Positions 12,301-24,537 of a DNA stretch of 64,000 bases are shown here, piece after piece; the first letter of the stretch is position 1; each line of letters starts with the position of its first letter. Below the pieces are notes generated by a model. The model worked only from the letters and a program-made list of their open reading frames with translations, was not told where the DNA came from and did no database searches. Made by a program: the position numbers and the translations under genes. The DNA comes from Hymenolepis diminuta. Lineage: Eukaryota; Platyhelminthes; Cestoda; Cyclophyllidea; Hymenolepididae. The DNA lies in the NCBI GenBank assembly GCA_900708905.1, contig CAADRB010000001.1, positions 246,697-310,696 of the forward strand, read 5' to 3'.

Positions 12301-15300
12301 GTTGAAAAAGAGCATTATTTTCAGAAAATAATAAATTATTCGTATTCTAAGTGTGAGCATATATTTGTGCATTGGGCTTGCATTATTCAGTGAAAATTTA
12401 TTAGAATTGTTCGTAACCAGTTACTTGGTAGATTATGTGAGTGAAACAGTGTTTTTTATTATGAAATCTGCACTATTTTTTTTAATTTAGAAACAATTTA
12501 ATTCTTTCAATTTCAATTGAAGAATAACTATACCTTTTAGCGCTTTCTATTTCCCAAAATATAAGTTGATGACGACTTCTATGGTCTACTCAACTGATTT
12601 GCTGCCCCAATGGTTAAGTAAACTTGAACCTATCATGTATTCCTGCTAGCCCTTGTGATAGCCATGATTCTAGTTACCTGTTCTGACCTGGTGGAAGGAG
12701 GCAGATTACTTAAAGCTCAGTAACGATCATCCCTGTTTTTGTGAAGAAATCTCAAATGCTTATATCAAATTTAGATTGTGGATTTGTAATAACCATAACC
12801 CAAAACGGCAATATATCTCCCGAATTCAGTAATAATAAAGGACTAAGCAATTTCGCAATTTATTCAACTTAGTCTGCGATTTGGCACATTTAAACGACTA
12901 TAAAATATTTGTAATATCTAACAATAACATCGTTGAATCATTTTTCTTTGATAAAAATTATTCATTTTTTATCCAACAGGATTTGATTGGCTGTCTGGTT
13001 AGCCGATAACTGAGGAAGTGGTAAGATTGAATTCCTATTCCCAAACGTTGAAAATCAATAATCGATAATTTTGTGCCCGAGAAATTAAGCCTGTGAATTC
13101 TGTTCATGTGCATCGAATATATTTCATTCGGTTACTTAATAGTAACATAATAATTAGAGTTTGAATCTTAGCTCGACTTAACGTACTTATAATATTATTT
13201 ATATGTTCAAAACTAATTAGGCTATCCTTAATTAAGACCATTTGCCTAATCACTCAAATTTCTTGTGAATATAATGGTGATGCCTTCTGTTACGTGCTTA
13301 GATATTCAGCATTCAACCGGTTTAATTCTCTTGAGTTATTAATAAGGTGACAATGAATCAATAAAATATTCTCGATTTGACGTGGTACTCAAAATACATT
13401 TTACATTTTAAAATATTTCTTTATTTATTTTTTCTAGACTGCCTATTCGTTTGAGGACGAATATCTTGATCAGACATATATTGATGGTCTACGAAGGCAT
13501 CATCTCTCCCAATTGATCGTAGAAATAAGCAATACTGATAGTGAAAAGGGACAAGTTCGACCTCTGCCTAAACAGGTGGGTTTTGGCAATATTCAATTGA
13601 ATTTCCGTATTTTAACTGGAGAATTGTTTCCCCAATTTGAAAATTTAATAAGCGGTATTGTATTACATTTTCTTGATCATAAGTCGATATTTTTGGAAAG
13701 AAATTCAAATCTGAATCTCGTTAGATATATTAAGTTAAATAAAAAATCTAGAAACAATGAGCCTCTTGAAAAATGGAATGTTTCTATCATGGTGAATTAG
13801 CTTAGGATTCTAGGGTATGAAATAGAGTCTGTTAGAGCTATCTTTATTAAACAATTAAATAGAGAGGGGACAAGATTGTGACGAAGAGGATTTACTGAAG
13901 AGATCCATATACCACGAGAGATCAATGGAGGATGGATAGGTAGGATAATTAGATGGTTATTAGATGTTCCATCTCTATAAGAAAAGGCATTATGTTATTC
14001 TAGAAATGGATAAACGATCGCACTAAACTATCCTTAACCTTAAATCAGGTCGTTCCAGGTTCGCACTAGTGATTAATGTCAGACTATTAAAACTCAACGA
14101 ACCATAAAATGCTAAGCAGATTCCTCACATTAGTCCTGACATGATTGGTGGCGGACGTCTTCATCATCCGAATTACTTGGTAATATTTGTTATTTTTTCT
14201 GTACAGTTTCTTTCCAAAAGAAATTTTGAGGAAAGGCGTTATGGTGGAACTCTGGGTCTCTTCTGTGGTGCTTTTAGAAATCATTCAAGTCTCTTCCGAC
14301 CACAGGAAGAAGAATATGAAATGCATGGTATGCTGAATGGTGATTCCACAACAGTCACTCAAGAAGTTCCACCACTGGGTGTGGCTAATACTGAATACTA
14401 TCGTCAGTTTGAAGATCTCAATAGAGCCGACCCGAAGATCAAGAATATTCGACAGACTGAACTGTTGGTGAATCTAAGGCAGGCAATTTTGGCTGTGAGT
14501 AGCTTCACTCCATTTTATCGTATTACTAAATGATTGTAAACGTAAATTTGATTTCTTTAGATTGTTCGTCACTTCCATAACAATGATCCCAGTCATGAAA
14601 AAGTATCAGCTCAACCAGATTATTCGCTTGCCAGCCACGGTAGAGATCTTACCACCTATGTTCAGGTATGCTTATTTTTAAATAATATACCTTAACATGA
14701 GAAAGTAAATGGAGTTTTGGTTACATGCATTTTGAGGTTGTAAGAAAAGTGGAAAATAAAAAAGATTTCGGAAGGGGACCCATACATGGTCAATACTTCA
14801 ATCTCAGACATACCGAAAACTCTTCTTCTGTTTTTCTGAAAGCCTCAAGTTATCTGAGTATTTAAATTAAACTAATTATTTCCAGTGAGTCGTGCTATAT
14901 ACTATTTATGAACTTTTTACGATTGTAGATTAAGTTTGATTCACGTAACTACCAAGACAATTGTTATCGACCAGTCTTTGATCGAGAATTTTTTTGCAGT
15001 GGGAATAATTGCTCTTGTATGAAAGTTCGGGACGTTCATAACTGAGTGGATTATTATTCCTTTGTTCCCTCTAAACTAAGGATTAGAATGCAAATGTTAG
15101 TTAGAATTAAATCTTAGTTTTGGCAAATGACGACTGTAACTTCTGTTACATAAAATTTCACTCTAATACAATTTTCGTCTTTATATGATCTCCAAAGCAA
15201 TCTTCAGCTCAAAAGCTAGTGACTGCACATTTTATATTACCGTTGTCTCATTTCCTGATTTGAAGCCCATCAATTTCTTGACTTAACCTGTCAGAGGTGC

Positions 15301-18069
15301 AATAAATACTCACATCTGTTTGACCCCTTTGTTTTGAGACTGGACTCTCACTTAATAGATGAAGTTGGAAAAATCAATCGAAGTGTTCCTCCCAGATATT
15401 CTACTTCAAAATAAATACAATAATGTCCCCTGGTGACTTTTCATTAACTAGGAACAAATTTGTGTCTTTGCATCTTTGTATGCTCTATGTCTCTGCAGAA
15501 GTTTTCTGTGAGTATCCTATAAAGCCCTCCTATTATTTGCATGTGTGCTTATGTATTGTATTTCTGATCTCTTTTCTGTACAGTTATGATCATTCTGTTC
15601 TCATTACTGTTAATCTTAATCTTAGTACAGATTATTCATTCAGTTCTTTAGTGCTATTATACCTAAATGCTATCATTATATAATGAATTCTGTAGTTCAT
15701 CTTCCATCTTTTTTGTCCCCATATCTGCATTCGCCAAATTAACTGTAATGGGGTTATCAGTTTTTTACCTGATAAAACAAATGCACCCCTATAACTCTAA
15801 TTTGAATATAAATGATGGACGATGTGTACCTTTTTCACGGAACCCTCGTTTTTGCTCATTTCTTTTCTATATTTATCAACCGGATAGAAAGTGCAAGGAT
15901 TTTTGTATAACTTTTAGTGATGGGTTCATTGTTTTATTTGGTTGGTCTTATCAACCATATGATTATCTTTATTCTCACTCTTAAATACGTCGTGGTTAAT
16001 TAGTACTCTTGTTGGTCACACAATAACTTCCCTACATATAAAGAACTGTTACACCCCTTGGTAGCAACCCGTATACATAAATTCATATGGATAGTATCAT
16101 TCATTCATTCTATTGTTCAATAGATTCCTTTGCGTAATTTATTTTACACTTTCGTATTACTGATTAAGTGGGTGCAATTCCAACTCCTACAATAGACATC
16201 ACAGGTTTACTATTCAAAATATCACAACTTAAAACACTAATGTGGTATCTACTTGATTGACTTAATTTTATTCTTATAGACAGCGGTGGTTCGAAATCGA
16301 CGAGCTAAGGCGCTTTACGATTTCGCCCGTCAGGAACGAGATGAGCTGGGCTTCCTACGCCATGACATAATTACCGTGTTGGATATGCATGATGAGCACT
16401 GTTGGTTGGGAGAGATACCTAGCAGCGGCCTTCGTGGATGGTTTCCTGCAAAGTTGGTAGAACTACTCGACGAGAGATCAAAGAGGTATTCACCTGCCGG
16501 AGATGATTCTGTCTACGTAGCTATCGGAAACCTGGTTCGACATAGGTATGTCTTTTACCTACTCCTTAAATAGATAGAAATAAGTAGCATTTATCAAGCT
16601 TTTTTGTTCCCATCACTAGATTATGTTCCTCACTAAGAGCTATATTCGAGTATGGACTGAAGAGAACACGTGGACTGATGGATCAGAATTCAAGTCCTTG
16701 GAAATTTATTGAGGAGGTGGCCGTACGAGAAGCTGAACGAGACTCGTCTTCAATTCATTCTCGACTTATTCTCTGTCGAACCTTCCGTTTGGATGAAGTG
16801 GGAAAAGTGCTTAGTCCGGAGGAGCTCCTTTATCGGGTAAGGTGACGGGTATTTTACAAGTTCCTTTTTGCCTTTCATGTCTTTTACATTTTGTATGATG
16901 TGGTTTAGGAATGGAATAACACTTAAATTATTAGAGCATTCCACACTCCTTTACATTAATAAGGCTAAGGCAGTTTAATTTAGATCATGTTTTGAGTAAT
17001 GTTAGGTATATCAAAGGAATAGTAGTTGACGCTTTAGTGATATCAGAGATCAATATGGAGCTTATGTACGTGATATTTAGGACACGGTAAGTCCCCGTTT
17101 CCTAAAATCTAACCGCTACTGAACATTTACATTATTTTACTTGTGGCTATAGTTTAACCATCGTGTTTGTTCGCATACCATTAAATGGCGTTCATTATAA
17201 GTGCAGGTCGAGCAACGATAACTCTTTAATAAAAAATTTTGTTCCAGAAATAATGGATGCCTTCTTTTAGCCATTTCACACACCGCAATTTTCGAGTAGC
17301 GTAAAATGTAATGCCTTATAAAACTTTATATACATACTCCCAGAGAATTTATAAGAGTATAACTCAAAGCCTAGAATATTTTAAAATGTGAATATTTTCT
17401 TTAGTCGATCCAAAATATCAATGCTTCACATTCATCCTCAGACACTTCTGATGATGTTAAGTTCCGGACTCTGGTTTGCATTGGATTAAAGTAAGTTAGT
17501 GTGTTTTTTTCTTCCATAAAAGAAGAAACTATTTGCCGAATTTATTTTCATTTTAGCGAGCTGGTACTTCACTTGTGGTTAGAAATCCTCTGTTCCTGTG
17601 ATGAAGTGGTCACAAAGTGGTATCATCCTTGGTCCTTCTTACGCAGTCCTGGATGGGTACAGATAAAATGCGAGTTGAGGTACATTGACACTGATTGGTG
17701 CTTACCAAATTATATCGAATTATATAGTAATTTAGCTGTCGCATATGTCTCTCTCAACGTTTATATTTATTGACTTCTTTTAGAGTACTAAGTCAGTTTG
17801 CATTCCATCTAAATCCATTGGCAGAAGTGGGTGACAAAGTATGCAAAAAACGTACCTCCAGTCTACTTAGTGGTAGCGAGGCTGAGGTAAGACGTCTGTT
17901 CCGAGCTGCCAAAGCGCCGCTCCTACTGCTCTCAAGGCTTCGACTAGGTGGTCTGCGGCCTCTCCGAGATTATCAACGTCATGATATGGATTTTGGTGGT
18001 TTTCACTACGATTTTGAATCCACTGGAGATATGCTAGTCAAGTACCACCTATTCAGTTGGGAGCTGTGA
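3350..18069 (+). CDS. SGSM3: SGSM3-like Rab GTPase-activating protein (TBC-SH3-RUN), 930 aa, 15 exons
   Basis: Exons: 3350-3587, 3662-3904, 4461-4687, 5592-5726, 6408-6606, 9444-9589, 11174-11269, 13438-13575, 14207-14494, 14561-14665, 16280-16545, 16620-16836, 17405-17490, 17557-17679, 17784-18069. The sum is 2793 nt, in frame throughout. The TBC domain (about 165-405) keeps both catalytic fingers of Rab GAPs: the IxxDxxR arginine (R240, in IEKDLLRT, split across exons 3 and 4) and the YCQG glutamine (Q277). An SH3 domain follows (ALYDF at 616-620, to about 668), then a RUN domain in exons 12-15 ending in [12 protein letters not shown], much like the vertebrate SGSM3 C-terminus. TBC-SH3-RUN in this order is the SGSM3 (RUTBC3/CIP85) architecture. 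Expected role: stimulating GTP hydrolysis by Rabs in endosomal traffic. It is longer than the roughly 750-residue vertebrate protein, mainly from its N-terminus, the TBC-SH3 linker (exon 9) and a last-exon insert. The weakest splice call is the exon 2 donor (GTGGAA). Confidence 0.9.
7838..8146 (-). CDS. Candidate secreted cysteine protein nested in an intron of the SGSM3-like gene
   Basis: An ATG-initiated frame of 102 codons on the strand opposite the host gene, inside its intron 6607-9443. Residues 1-18 look like a cleavable signal peptide: a hydrophobic core, then small residues and AES. The rest has five cysteines (21, 64, 73, 87, 102) and an N-F-S sequon at 54. C64-x8-C73-P-T-G-I matches the opening of SUEL/galactose-binding lectin domains (C-E-G-x-x-L-x-L-x-C-P-x-G). 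The following A-x-Y-G-R block of that family is not clear, so the link is only suggestive. An odd cysteine count and a possible donor (GTTATG) near the 3' end leave room for a further exon at lower coordinates. It could also be a chance frame, but signal peptide plus Cys pattern makes that less likely. Confidence 0.42.
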   Translation of the reverse strand: MVSVSSLILWTSLLAAESTNCVPQLMYQAKKVRITNKHQSQLQLEKNSYFSGLNFSTFNPFSKCDIEGYKITCPTGILEMKIKWSFCDRVDFMFFGYDIATC

Positions 18070-18223
18070 TACTGTCATTGATAACTTTATTTAATTCTAA
18101 TTACCTCTCTTCTTATTCATTCCATCCCCTTTTACCGTACGTGTCCCCTCGTCTCTGTGATGTTTTGTCCTGAGGAATTTTCTTTTTAATGTGAGTATTT
18201 GTCATTTATTATAATCGTGCCTT

Positions 18224-18229
18224 AATAAA
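18224..18229 (+). promoter_or_regulatory. Poly(A) signal AATAAA for the SGSM3-like gene
   Basis: Canonical AATAAA about 155 nt after the stop codon at 18069. A T-rich tract before it and intergenic sequence after it fit a 3' UTR end. Confidence 0.5.
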
Positions 18230-18429
18230 AGAATTAAACATTATGAAGCAATTTTGTAAGGCGGGAATTGGAATTATTAGGATGTTGGATATAAGTAAGT
18301 TTGTAAGTGAATCTTTTACAGTGTTCAAGAAGATCTGCTACCCCTAAATTTTGCGTAAATTTGATTATATATTTAAGGAAATCAGATCAAGAGATAGTCT
18401 AGATATTATTTAGAAACTGACATAGGCAT

Positions 18430-18748
18430 CAGATATCAATCATCACCTGGCGATTAGAAATGATCGACTGACGATAAGATCTCCACTACAGTATCCACGG
18501 GTGATCCCGCTGTGCGTTTGTGTATTTACACATAGATACCTAAACAGGTGTTGATCATCACGTCGAGACACCGACGACGAGACATGACTGACGTCTCCTG
18601 AAGAAATGTTTTGTACTTAAACCTAATTTACTTATTAATAAATTAGGGTGGCTTGCCTGGCACCTCCGAACTGATGTGGCGACATGAGTGACTTGACTTA
18701 TTCCAAATATTCGATCGAAGTAACTTCGGTAGACCTAACGTTATTACA
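18430..18748 (+). repeat. LTR-like dispersed repeat, copy 1
   Basis: About 320 bp closely similar to 38860-39180 in the same orientation. Shared blocks include ATCATCACCT, CGATTAGAAATGAT, GATAAGATCT, CCTAAACAGGTG, CATGACTGAC and CCACCTCCGAACTGATGT. In both copies a TATA-like stretch and an AATAAA precede a GTGGCTTGCCTG block and then TGxxGxxACATGA. That resembles the promoter, poly(A) signal and LTR end plus leader of an LTR retrotransposon. No gag or pol lies nearby, so this may be a solo LTR or a non-autonomous (TRIM-like) remnant. Confidence 0.55.
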
Positions 18749-21537
18749 GGGACAATTACTGCATCGTGGTAAGGATGTTGAAGGAGAAATTGCAAATTTC
18801 GGCAATAGTGACTTATAAAATGATGACGGTGATTAACTAAATTGTGTTAAATTCGACTTACTAATAAAGGTAAACTATATAAGCGAAGTGGCTACTGAAG
18901 CAGCCGAAAAAATTTTCTGTCAATTTTGCTGAAAATGCATTACTTACTTGTAATCAGATTCGAAACAACTGGGAGTACGCAATGAAGTACCGCTAATTTT
19001 CAAAAAATTAAAGAAACTCTTTTTTTCACTAATCATAATTTGATTTGTTAAAGTAAAAGACCCCCCCCCCCATTAGTGTATATAAAATGGTTTTCATACA
19101 GTAATGATAAAGAGCAAAATGGTTTTCTACTGTTACTGTGATAACCAGTTTATCTTATATATTCGATTTATTTTACTTTATCTAGTTTGACATTTTTATG
19201 TTTTCAATGCATGTACATATAAAGGCTACTAAGGACTAAAATATTCGAAACGTTTTTTTCATTTTATTATCAATATAAGCTATACTGCTGAAAATTAGAA
19301 TTTCTTAGGCCACGTCTAGTTAGTTCGGAATGAGTCCTTTATTGAAAGACGGGAAGTTACCTGGTAGTGCATATACCGTTTGTTCTAGCTGGTTAAATGG
19401 TTTTCCGTCAGCAAAGCGATTTAATCGGTTGGGTGTTTCATTCGCCTTGGTTTTTTATAAGTAATACACATTAAAGGGAATATTGAGGATAGTAATTCTG
19501 CTGAGTCAGTCTGACTTATGACAGATTAATAAGTAAAGTTAATAAAATTTAACAATTATATCAAGGTTCAATGTATTCTTCTGTTAGATAAATTGAGAAT
19601 AACCAGCAAAAAGTGATTATTCTCTTGATTATGAGTATAATAAATAATGTGGGTCCTGAAATAAAACCCACAGTGTAGGCGTAGACATTGAAGAGTTAAA
19701 ATAGAAAATATTTTTAATTTAATTATATTAGCGGATATGTTTTAAGCAATTGTTAATAATATTTATAGAATATAATTTGCCATTTTTATTTGCTTTCGGA
19801 AATAAAGAAGACTTATAACCTATTTGAAATCTAATTGTTACAGAAAATATTACAATAATCCTAGAAATCAATATTAGGCGTTTAGTGACTATTTGTTTAA
19901 TACTTTAAAGTTTTGTTTTATTTGTGAGTGAAAGTACTGGGATATTCAGCACTCAGCGTGGATGTGGTACTTGTTACAATGCCATTCTTCGCATCTTTTA
20001 TTGAGTGCGTGAACGTTATCATTTAATGACTAGTCCAACAAGGTAAGTGTTTATGATGAAGTAAACGTGCACTGATTCGTGCTGAAAATCTTTTTTTCTG
20101 ATTTGTATATTTTAGAAGATTCGTTAATGAAATATTATTTTTTTTAGATGCAATGAGCTTTGATTGGATAGGTTTTATCGAGGATGAAGATGGAGCAAGA
20201 TTTCTCTGGTAATCTTTCATGATGAAGTAAACGTGCTCTGATTTCTGCTGACCACTTTATTCTGACTTATATACATTCGATAAATTGTTGACATGAATTT
20301 TATTTTCAGACGCCATAAGCTCTTACGCATTTGGCATAACTCATCTGGATCAAAATTGAATCAATGTCTCTGGGGTAAGCTAGCGTAGGGAAATAAACGT
20401 GCATTGATTCCTGCTGGCTACTTTTTCCGCTTTTAATTTGCCGAAGCGCATGCTCATTATACTCTGTGGGAGAGCTCAGGAAAACCTTGCCTTGTCGCCT
20501 AAGTATTGTCAGAAGTTTATGAATAAAAGATGTGACGCCTATTTCTCATGCCTCATCTCTTAATACTTTTAATAAAATTTTTTGCTATTAAGCATTTGTT
20601 ATCAATGAGTTTCTAGAAAGATTTTGGGTGTACATATGAGCATCGCATTTTCCGTCAGGTGTCGTTGCTCTCTGTAAATGAGAGGGATATTGGGTCTCTG
20701 GTGCGCTTGTGATGCACTATTAGAGTAATTTTCTCACTTGCGGGGACTGGTCTATCACCCAGCTAGTTCCCTATAGCAATGTTAGTCGCTGTTGGGTGGG
20801 TGTTGCTATAAATTGGCGGGCATGTTGGATAAGACTAGCCAATATTAGAAGAGCATTAAGTCTATGCGTATGAAAGACGTGGATATGGAGATATAATCAT
20901 AAAGGGTGCAAAGGTTGAGAGGAAATAGTCATACTGCCACGATGGTTACGATCCTCTCTCAGAAAGACATGGTGAAAAGTAGGTTTTCTGGTCCAACTAA
21001 TAAATACTTTTTTCCCATGTGTGATTGACATTGATCTAGTTAGACTGCACACAAGCAAGTTTGCCCACATTGGTTGGCATTATTGTTAGCTTAACCTCGG
21101 TAGCAATATGAGTGGGAGCTTACAACGCCAGTTTTTCTTATTTAATGATTAAACCGTTCGATCATAACCAAATAAAGGCACGAAAAACTCCCAAAATATT
21201 TATATTCTTCTAGTCCTTAATGCTACCCTTATAGTACTTGAATGACCGGCGCTTTTAGGAATTTCTTGTTTTGGGTTTTAGTGAATCGATTCTCACCAGT
21301 TATAAACATTGGGACAACTTGCTCAATCACTAAGTCAACGTTTAAGCAGTTACTTAAACGCTTCATTAAATGTCAGATCATAACTTCTGCAACAAATATT
21401 CTAACTCCAACATTAAACAGCATTCATATAGTATCATTTGCACATTCAGAGTGCAGTTAATCTAAGCTTATCATGAATAAGTTCAGTGATATTGCCATTG
21501 CTTAATATGTAAATGTAAGGGAAAAAAGCTTACATGG
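18749..21537. other. Intergenic stretch between the SGSM3-like gene and MRPS5
   Basis: I find no conserved gene. It holds a run of 11 C (19061-19071) and the tandem exon-like repeats at 19975-20440. The part from about 20640 to 20960 is less AT-rich than its surroundings and may be an old repeat that I could not classify. Confidence 0.45.
19975..20440 (+). repeat. Three tandem exon-like units of about 166 bp
   Basis: A block reading GA(T)GAAGTAAACGTGCxxTGATTxxTGCTG starts near 20055, 20221 and 20387, a period of 166-167 bp; the third copy has AAATAAACGTGC. Between blocks lie segments bounded by 3' splice-site-like sequences (TTTTTTTTAG ending near 20148, TTATTTTCAG ending near 20310) and by GTAA donors (GGTAAGTG, GGTAATCT, GGTAAGCT). 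The segments are related to each other: GATGCAATGAGCTTTGAT against GACGCCATAAGCTCTTAC. The middle segment is open in one frame, giving a peptide starting AMSFDWIGFIEDEDG, but its neighbours carry stops. This looks like a tandemly duplicated small exon with its intron, now partly decayed. Confidence 0.5.
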
Positions 21538-21543
21538 TTTATT
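21538..21543 (-). promoter_or_regulatory. Poly(A) signal AATAAA for MRPS5
   Basis: TTTATT on the plus strand is AATAAA on the minus strand, about 35 nt after the MRPS5 stop codon. This would give a very short 3' UTR. Confidence 0.45.
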
Positions 21544-21577
21544 TATATTTGCAAATGTCTATCAGGTACTGCAAAAT

Positions 21578-24342
21578 CTACACTTTATCAAGTTTTGCAT
21601 AGATGACGCGTTCCCTATTCGCTGCTGCCTGGTTTCTATACCGATATCTTTCCGCAGCTCGTTTAAGTACTCCTGGGGAATTTAGATATGCCGGTAGGGG
21701 GTTCTTCTTAATATTCGGCACAAGACCTTTCAAAGTGATGAGAGTATCAAAATCTCTCTCTCCACGTTGCAGCAATTTCTTCACTTCCTCTTCCATCTCC
21801 TCCCCATCATCTTCAAGATAGTCTATAGGGTCGAATTCAGGATCTGGTTTAACATGAGTAGTGGGGTAGGCGGGATTAGTAATCTGCAGGACTGGACGGT
21901 CTCCCTTCGCCTCGGCTTCCTTCCAAAAGGCATGCAGGGTGGGCAGGTCGGTTTTGAATCGATTGCTTACTTTAGGGGCCGGTGGTGGTGCCCGAGAACG
22001 CAAGAGTGGGTCGGACTTGAGTCCTGTATAGTTAACTACCTCCTCGGTCACTCTAGAACTGGGAGAGGCGAGAACTCGGGGGACGCAGTTGAAGTCTTTG
22101 CTGAACTCGACTACATGCATACCGAGACGATTAGAGACATCCTCGTAACTCTCCTGCAAAAGAAATAACATTTAAATTGGGATAACTAGAAGTTAATTAG
22201 GGTCTAAAAAACTGTAAAGCATCCTTATCTAGGAGCTCTATACATTAGAAAAGAAGAGCAACCAAATTTATAAGCTGATGTATTCCTAACTATCAAGCAC
22301 AGAACGTGAAGCACATAAAGCGTGTTGATAGTTGAAACTCTATTCCTGAACTTTATTTAAAATCTTCGGATAGCGAATTTTTCGCACTATTGTTAATAAA
22401 GAAAATTTCAACAAAGATACAAGTACATTTAACGAAAAGATATCAATGAATGATTGAAAAATACATCAAATAAATAAACCATATCTAGTCAAGGTTGAGA
22501 TTTTAACAAATCGTAGATTTCTTCTAAGCTATTCTGTCAAGCTAGTTTAAAAACTAAAAATACTGAATGGAAATTATTGGAAAAAAAATAAACGAAGATA
22601 TAACCACATTTCTACAACTACAAGTTTCGGAAAATTATTCTTTAAAGCCAGCATTAAAAGAACGACATTATGATAAGTAAACGTATCAAAAAATAATTTT
22701 TAGATAACCAACATTCCATCAGGAAAGCTTTTGCTCAGCTTAAAAAGATAAAGAATTGAAAGGCATATTACCTAAAAAACGAAATTCAAAAGGCAATTCC
22801 TTCAAGTCAGTACATTTAATATGACTAGAATAATCTGATAGATCGAATAGTTTAAAAAATAACCTGTTCATTCAGTAGCCGCAAGAAACCTCGCACAATT
22901 GAGAGGTAATTTTTGGTGTTACCTTCCACTTTTGCATGCAAATCCTTAATTCCAATAAGATCGCAAAGGGTCTTGATCGCTCGATGGCAGACCAAACCGT
23001 AACCTAAATATGAAGATGACAAAACATTAAGTAGAATAAATTAATAAGAAAAAAGAGAATTATAGCGAAGGACAAAAATAAACCTTCGGGCTTCGGTGTT
23101 GCGTATATTGTGGTATGCCATTCCCGAACATGACCAAGATGCCACACTAAAATATGAAAAAGACACTGAGGGAAAGATCCAAACGCAAAACAAATATTAA
23201 AAAAATAGGAATCGAGAGCAAATCGAATTAAGCGCAAATAAGATACTATGGTATCTTACAACCAACTACGAAACAACTGCATTGATTAAATATTAATGAA
23301 ATAAAGCGATGAGCGATGAGAACAAATAACTAAATCTGGCCGATTAACGAAGAACATAAGTGGAAAAACTCCATCTTCAAGTAATACACCTCATATATGA
23401 TTTCGCCATATTAAAATGTAACTTACAGGTACGGCCTTCTTTAAGATTGAAGGAGATTAAATTGAGGAAAGCACGATTTTTTGCACGTTTTAGTGCAGCT
23501 CGCATAGTAACAGAACGGGCTTTGCCAACACCACAAACACCCCGACCGTTGCCAGCAACAACCAAAGCCGTGAAACGTCGATAGCGACCGACAGTTGCAG
23601 TCATCGTCGAAACAGCCTATCGAAAAGCCAATTACCATAAGGCAACAGTCATAAAAGCACCAAAAGGAAAAACTGGGAGAACGTACTTTCAGTTCTAAGA
23701 CACGGGTATCGAACTCCCGAGAGCAGGATTCTAAAGGACCCAAAGATTGCCCTCCCATACTAGCACCAGTCCAACCACGAAGGAGGGGTGGTAACTTCAC
23801 TCTCTTCCTTTTAACTGCTGATTTGTTTCTCAATTCCTCAAGTCTGTTCAGGTAAACTTGATTTACATCACCCTGGGAAAGGAAATTTTTGGAGAAAGTT
23901 AATAAAGATTAAACAATAATTCAACAAATAGAATGAATACCTTCTGCACTTTCTGCAGAGTATCTTTATGAAAAAGAGGAGCATTCAATCCTGGCCACAA
24001 ATACCCCTCCCTATTACCACCAAGACGTTGACCTCGATTAAGATCAATCTTTGGGCGAGTGACACGTCGTTTACCACGAGCCCTCTTTTTAGTACTGCCT
24101 TTTGGACCTGTAACACCTTCCCAAATCACATTACTTGGTAGAGATGTAAAAATTGTACTGTTTCGGACAGGAACTTGACAAATATTCGGGAATGGGGAAT
24201 TAACAGAACATATTGATGTGAAATTTGTCGACAAAGAACGTAACTTAATTTGATTTAAAATCGTACTGTATGGAACAAATGCCTTTTGGGGAAAACTAGT
24301 AATCCCTTTACGCAAAAAAGACGACAAAAACCGAAACACCAT
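21578..24342 (-). CDS. MRPS5: Mitochondrial small ribosomal subunit protein uS5m, 518 aa, six exons
   Basis: Exons on the minus strand, 5' to 3': 24342-23941, 23872-23687, 23616-23427, 23146-23084, 23003-22864, 22153-21578. The sum is 1557 nt. The protein is the mitochondrial uS5 of the small ribosomal subunit. The N-terminus is basic and acid-poor, as expected of a mitochondrial targeting sequence. The S5 N-terminal domain is clear across exons 2-3 (RVLELK, then [18 protein letters not shown]), and the S5 C-terminal domain across exons 4-6 ([29 protein letters not shown]). The 63-nt fourth exon was placed because uS5m has about 20 residues there; it joins in phase on both sides and yields PKPEGYGL at the junction. 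The start is the first ATG in frame (24342); an in-frame GTG further upstream is not credible in a eukaryote. It shares a 195-bp upstream region with HMGR. Confidence 0.88.
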
Positions 24343-24537
24343 CCTCTTCAGGGATATACGCAGTCGATACACGACAAGTTTTAAGGTCGATTATACTATT
24401 TTAGATAAAACTGTTTTTGAAAGCGCATCAGTGTTGATAAAATAAATATATATTTGAAGGAAAAAGTTTTATTTTATTGAAATATTAAGCATCTGAGACT
24501 TATTAAAATTGTATAAAATTTAAATGACCTTCCGACC
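24343..24537. promoter_or_regulatory. Shared upstream region of MRPS5 and HMGR (candidate bidirectional promoter)
   Basis: Only 195 bp separate the two divergent start codons, so both 5' UTRs and core promoters must lie here or the promoters must overlap. The region is AT-rich, with several TATA-like stretches in both directions, and I cannot single out one. No clear 3' splice site stands just before either ATG. Confidence 0.45.

Noticed and set aside
15423..15984. Two overlapping hydrophobic frames in a Rab GAP intron
   Set aside because: Phe/Leu/Tyr-rich composition is what AT-rich pyrimidine tracts give; no motif, and the second overlaps the first in another frame.
18540..18620. Hammerhead ribozyme inside the LTR-like repeat
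   Set aside because: CTGACGTCTCC...GAAGAAAT resembles the core only superficially; the CTGANGA box and the stem II pairing are not there.
21603..22168. Plus-strand frames of 72 and 133 codons
   Set aside because: Antisense shadows of the last MRPS5 exon.
24340..24372. Upstream start for MRPS5 at 24372
   Set aside because: The codon is GTG; the first ATG in frame is at 24342.
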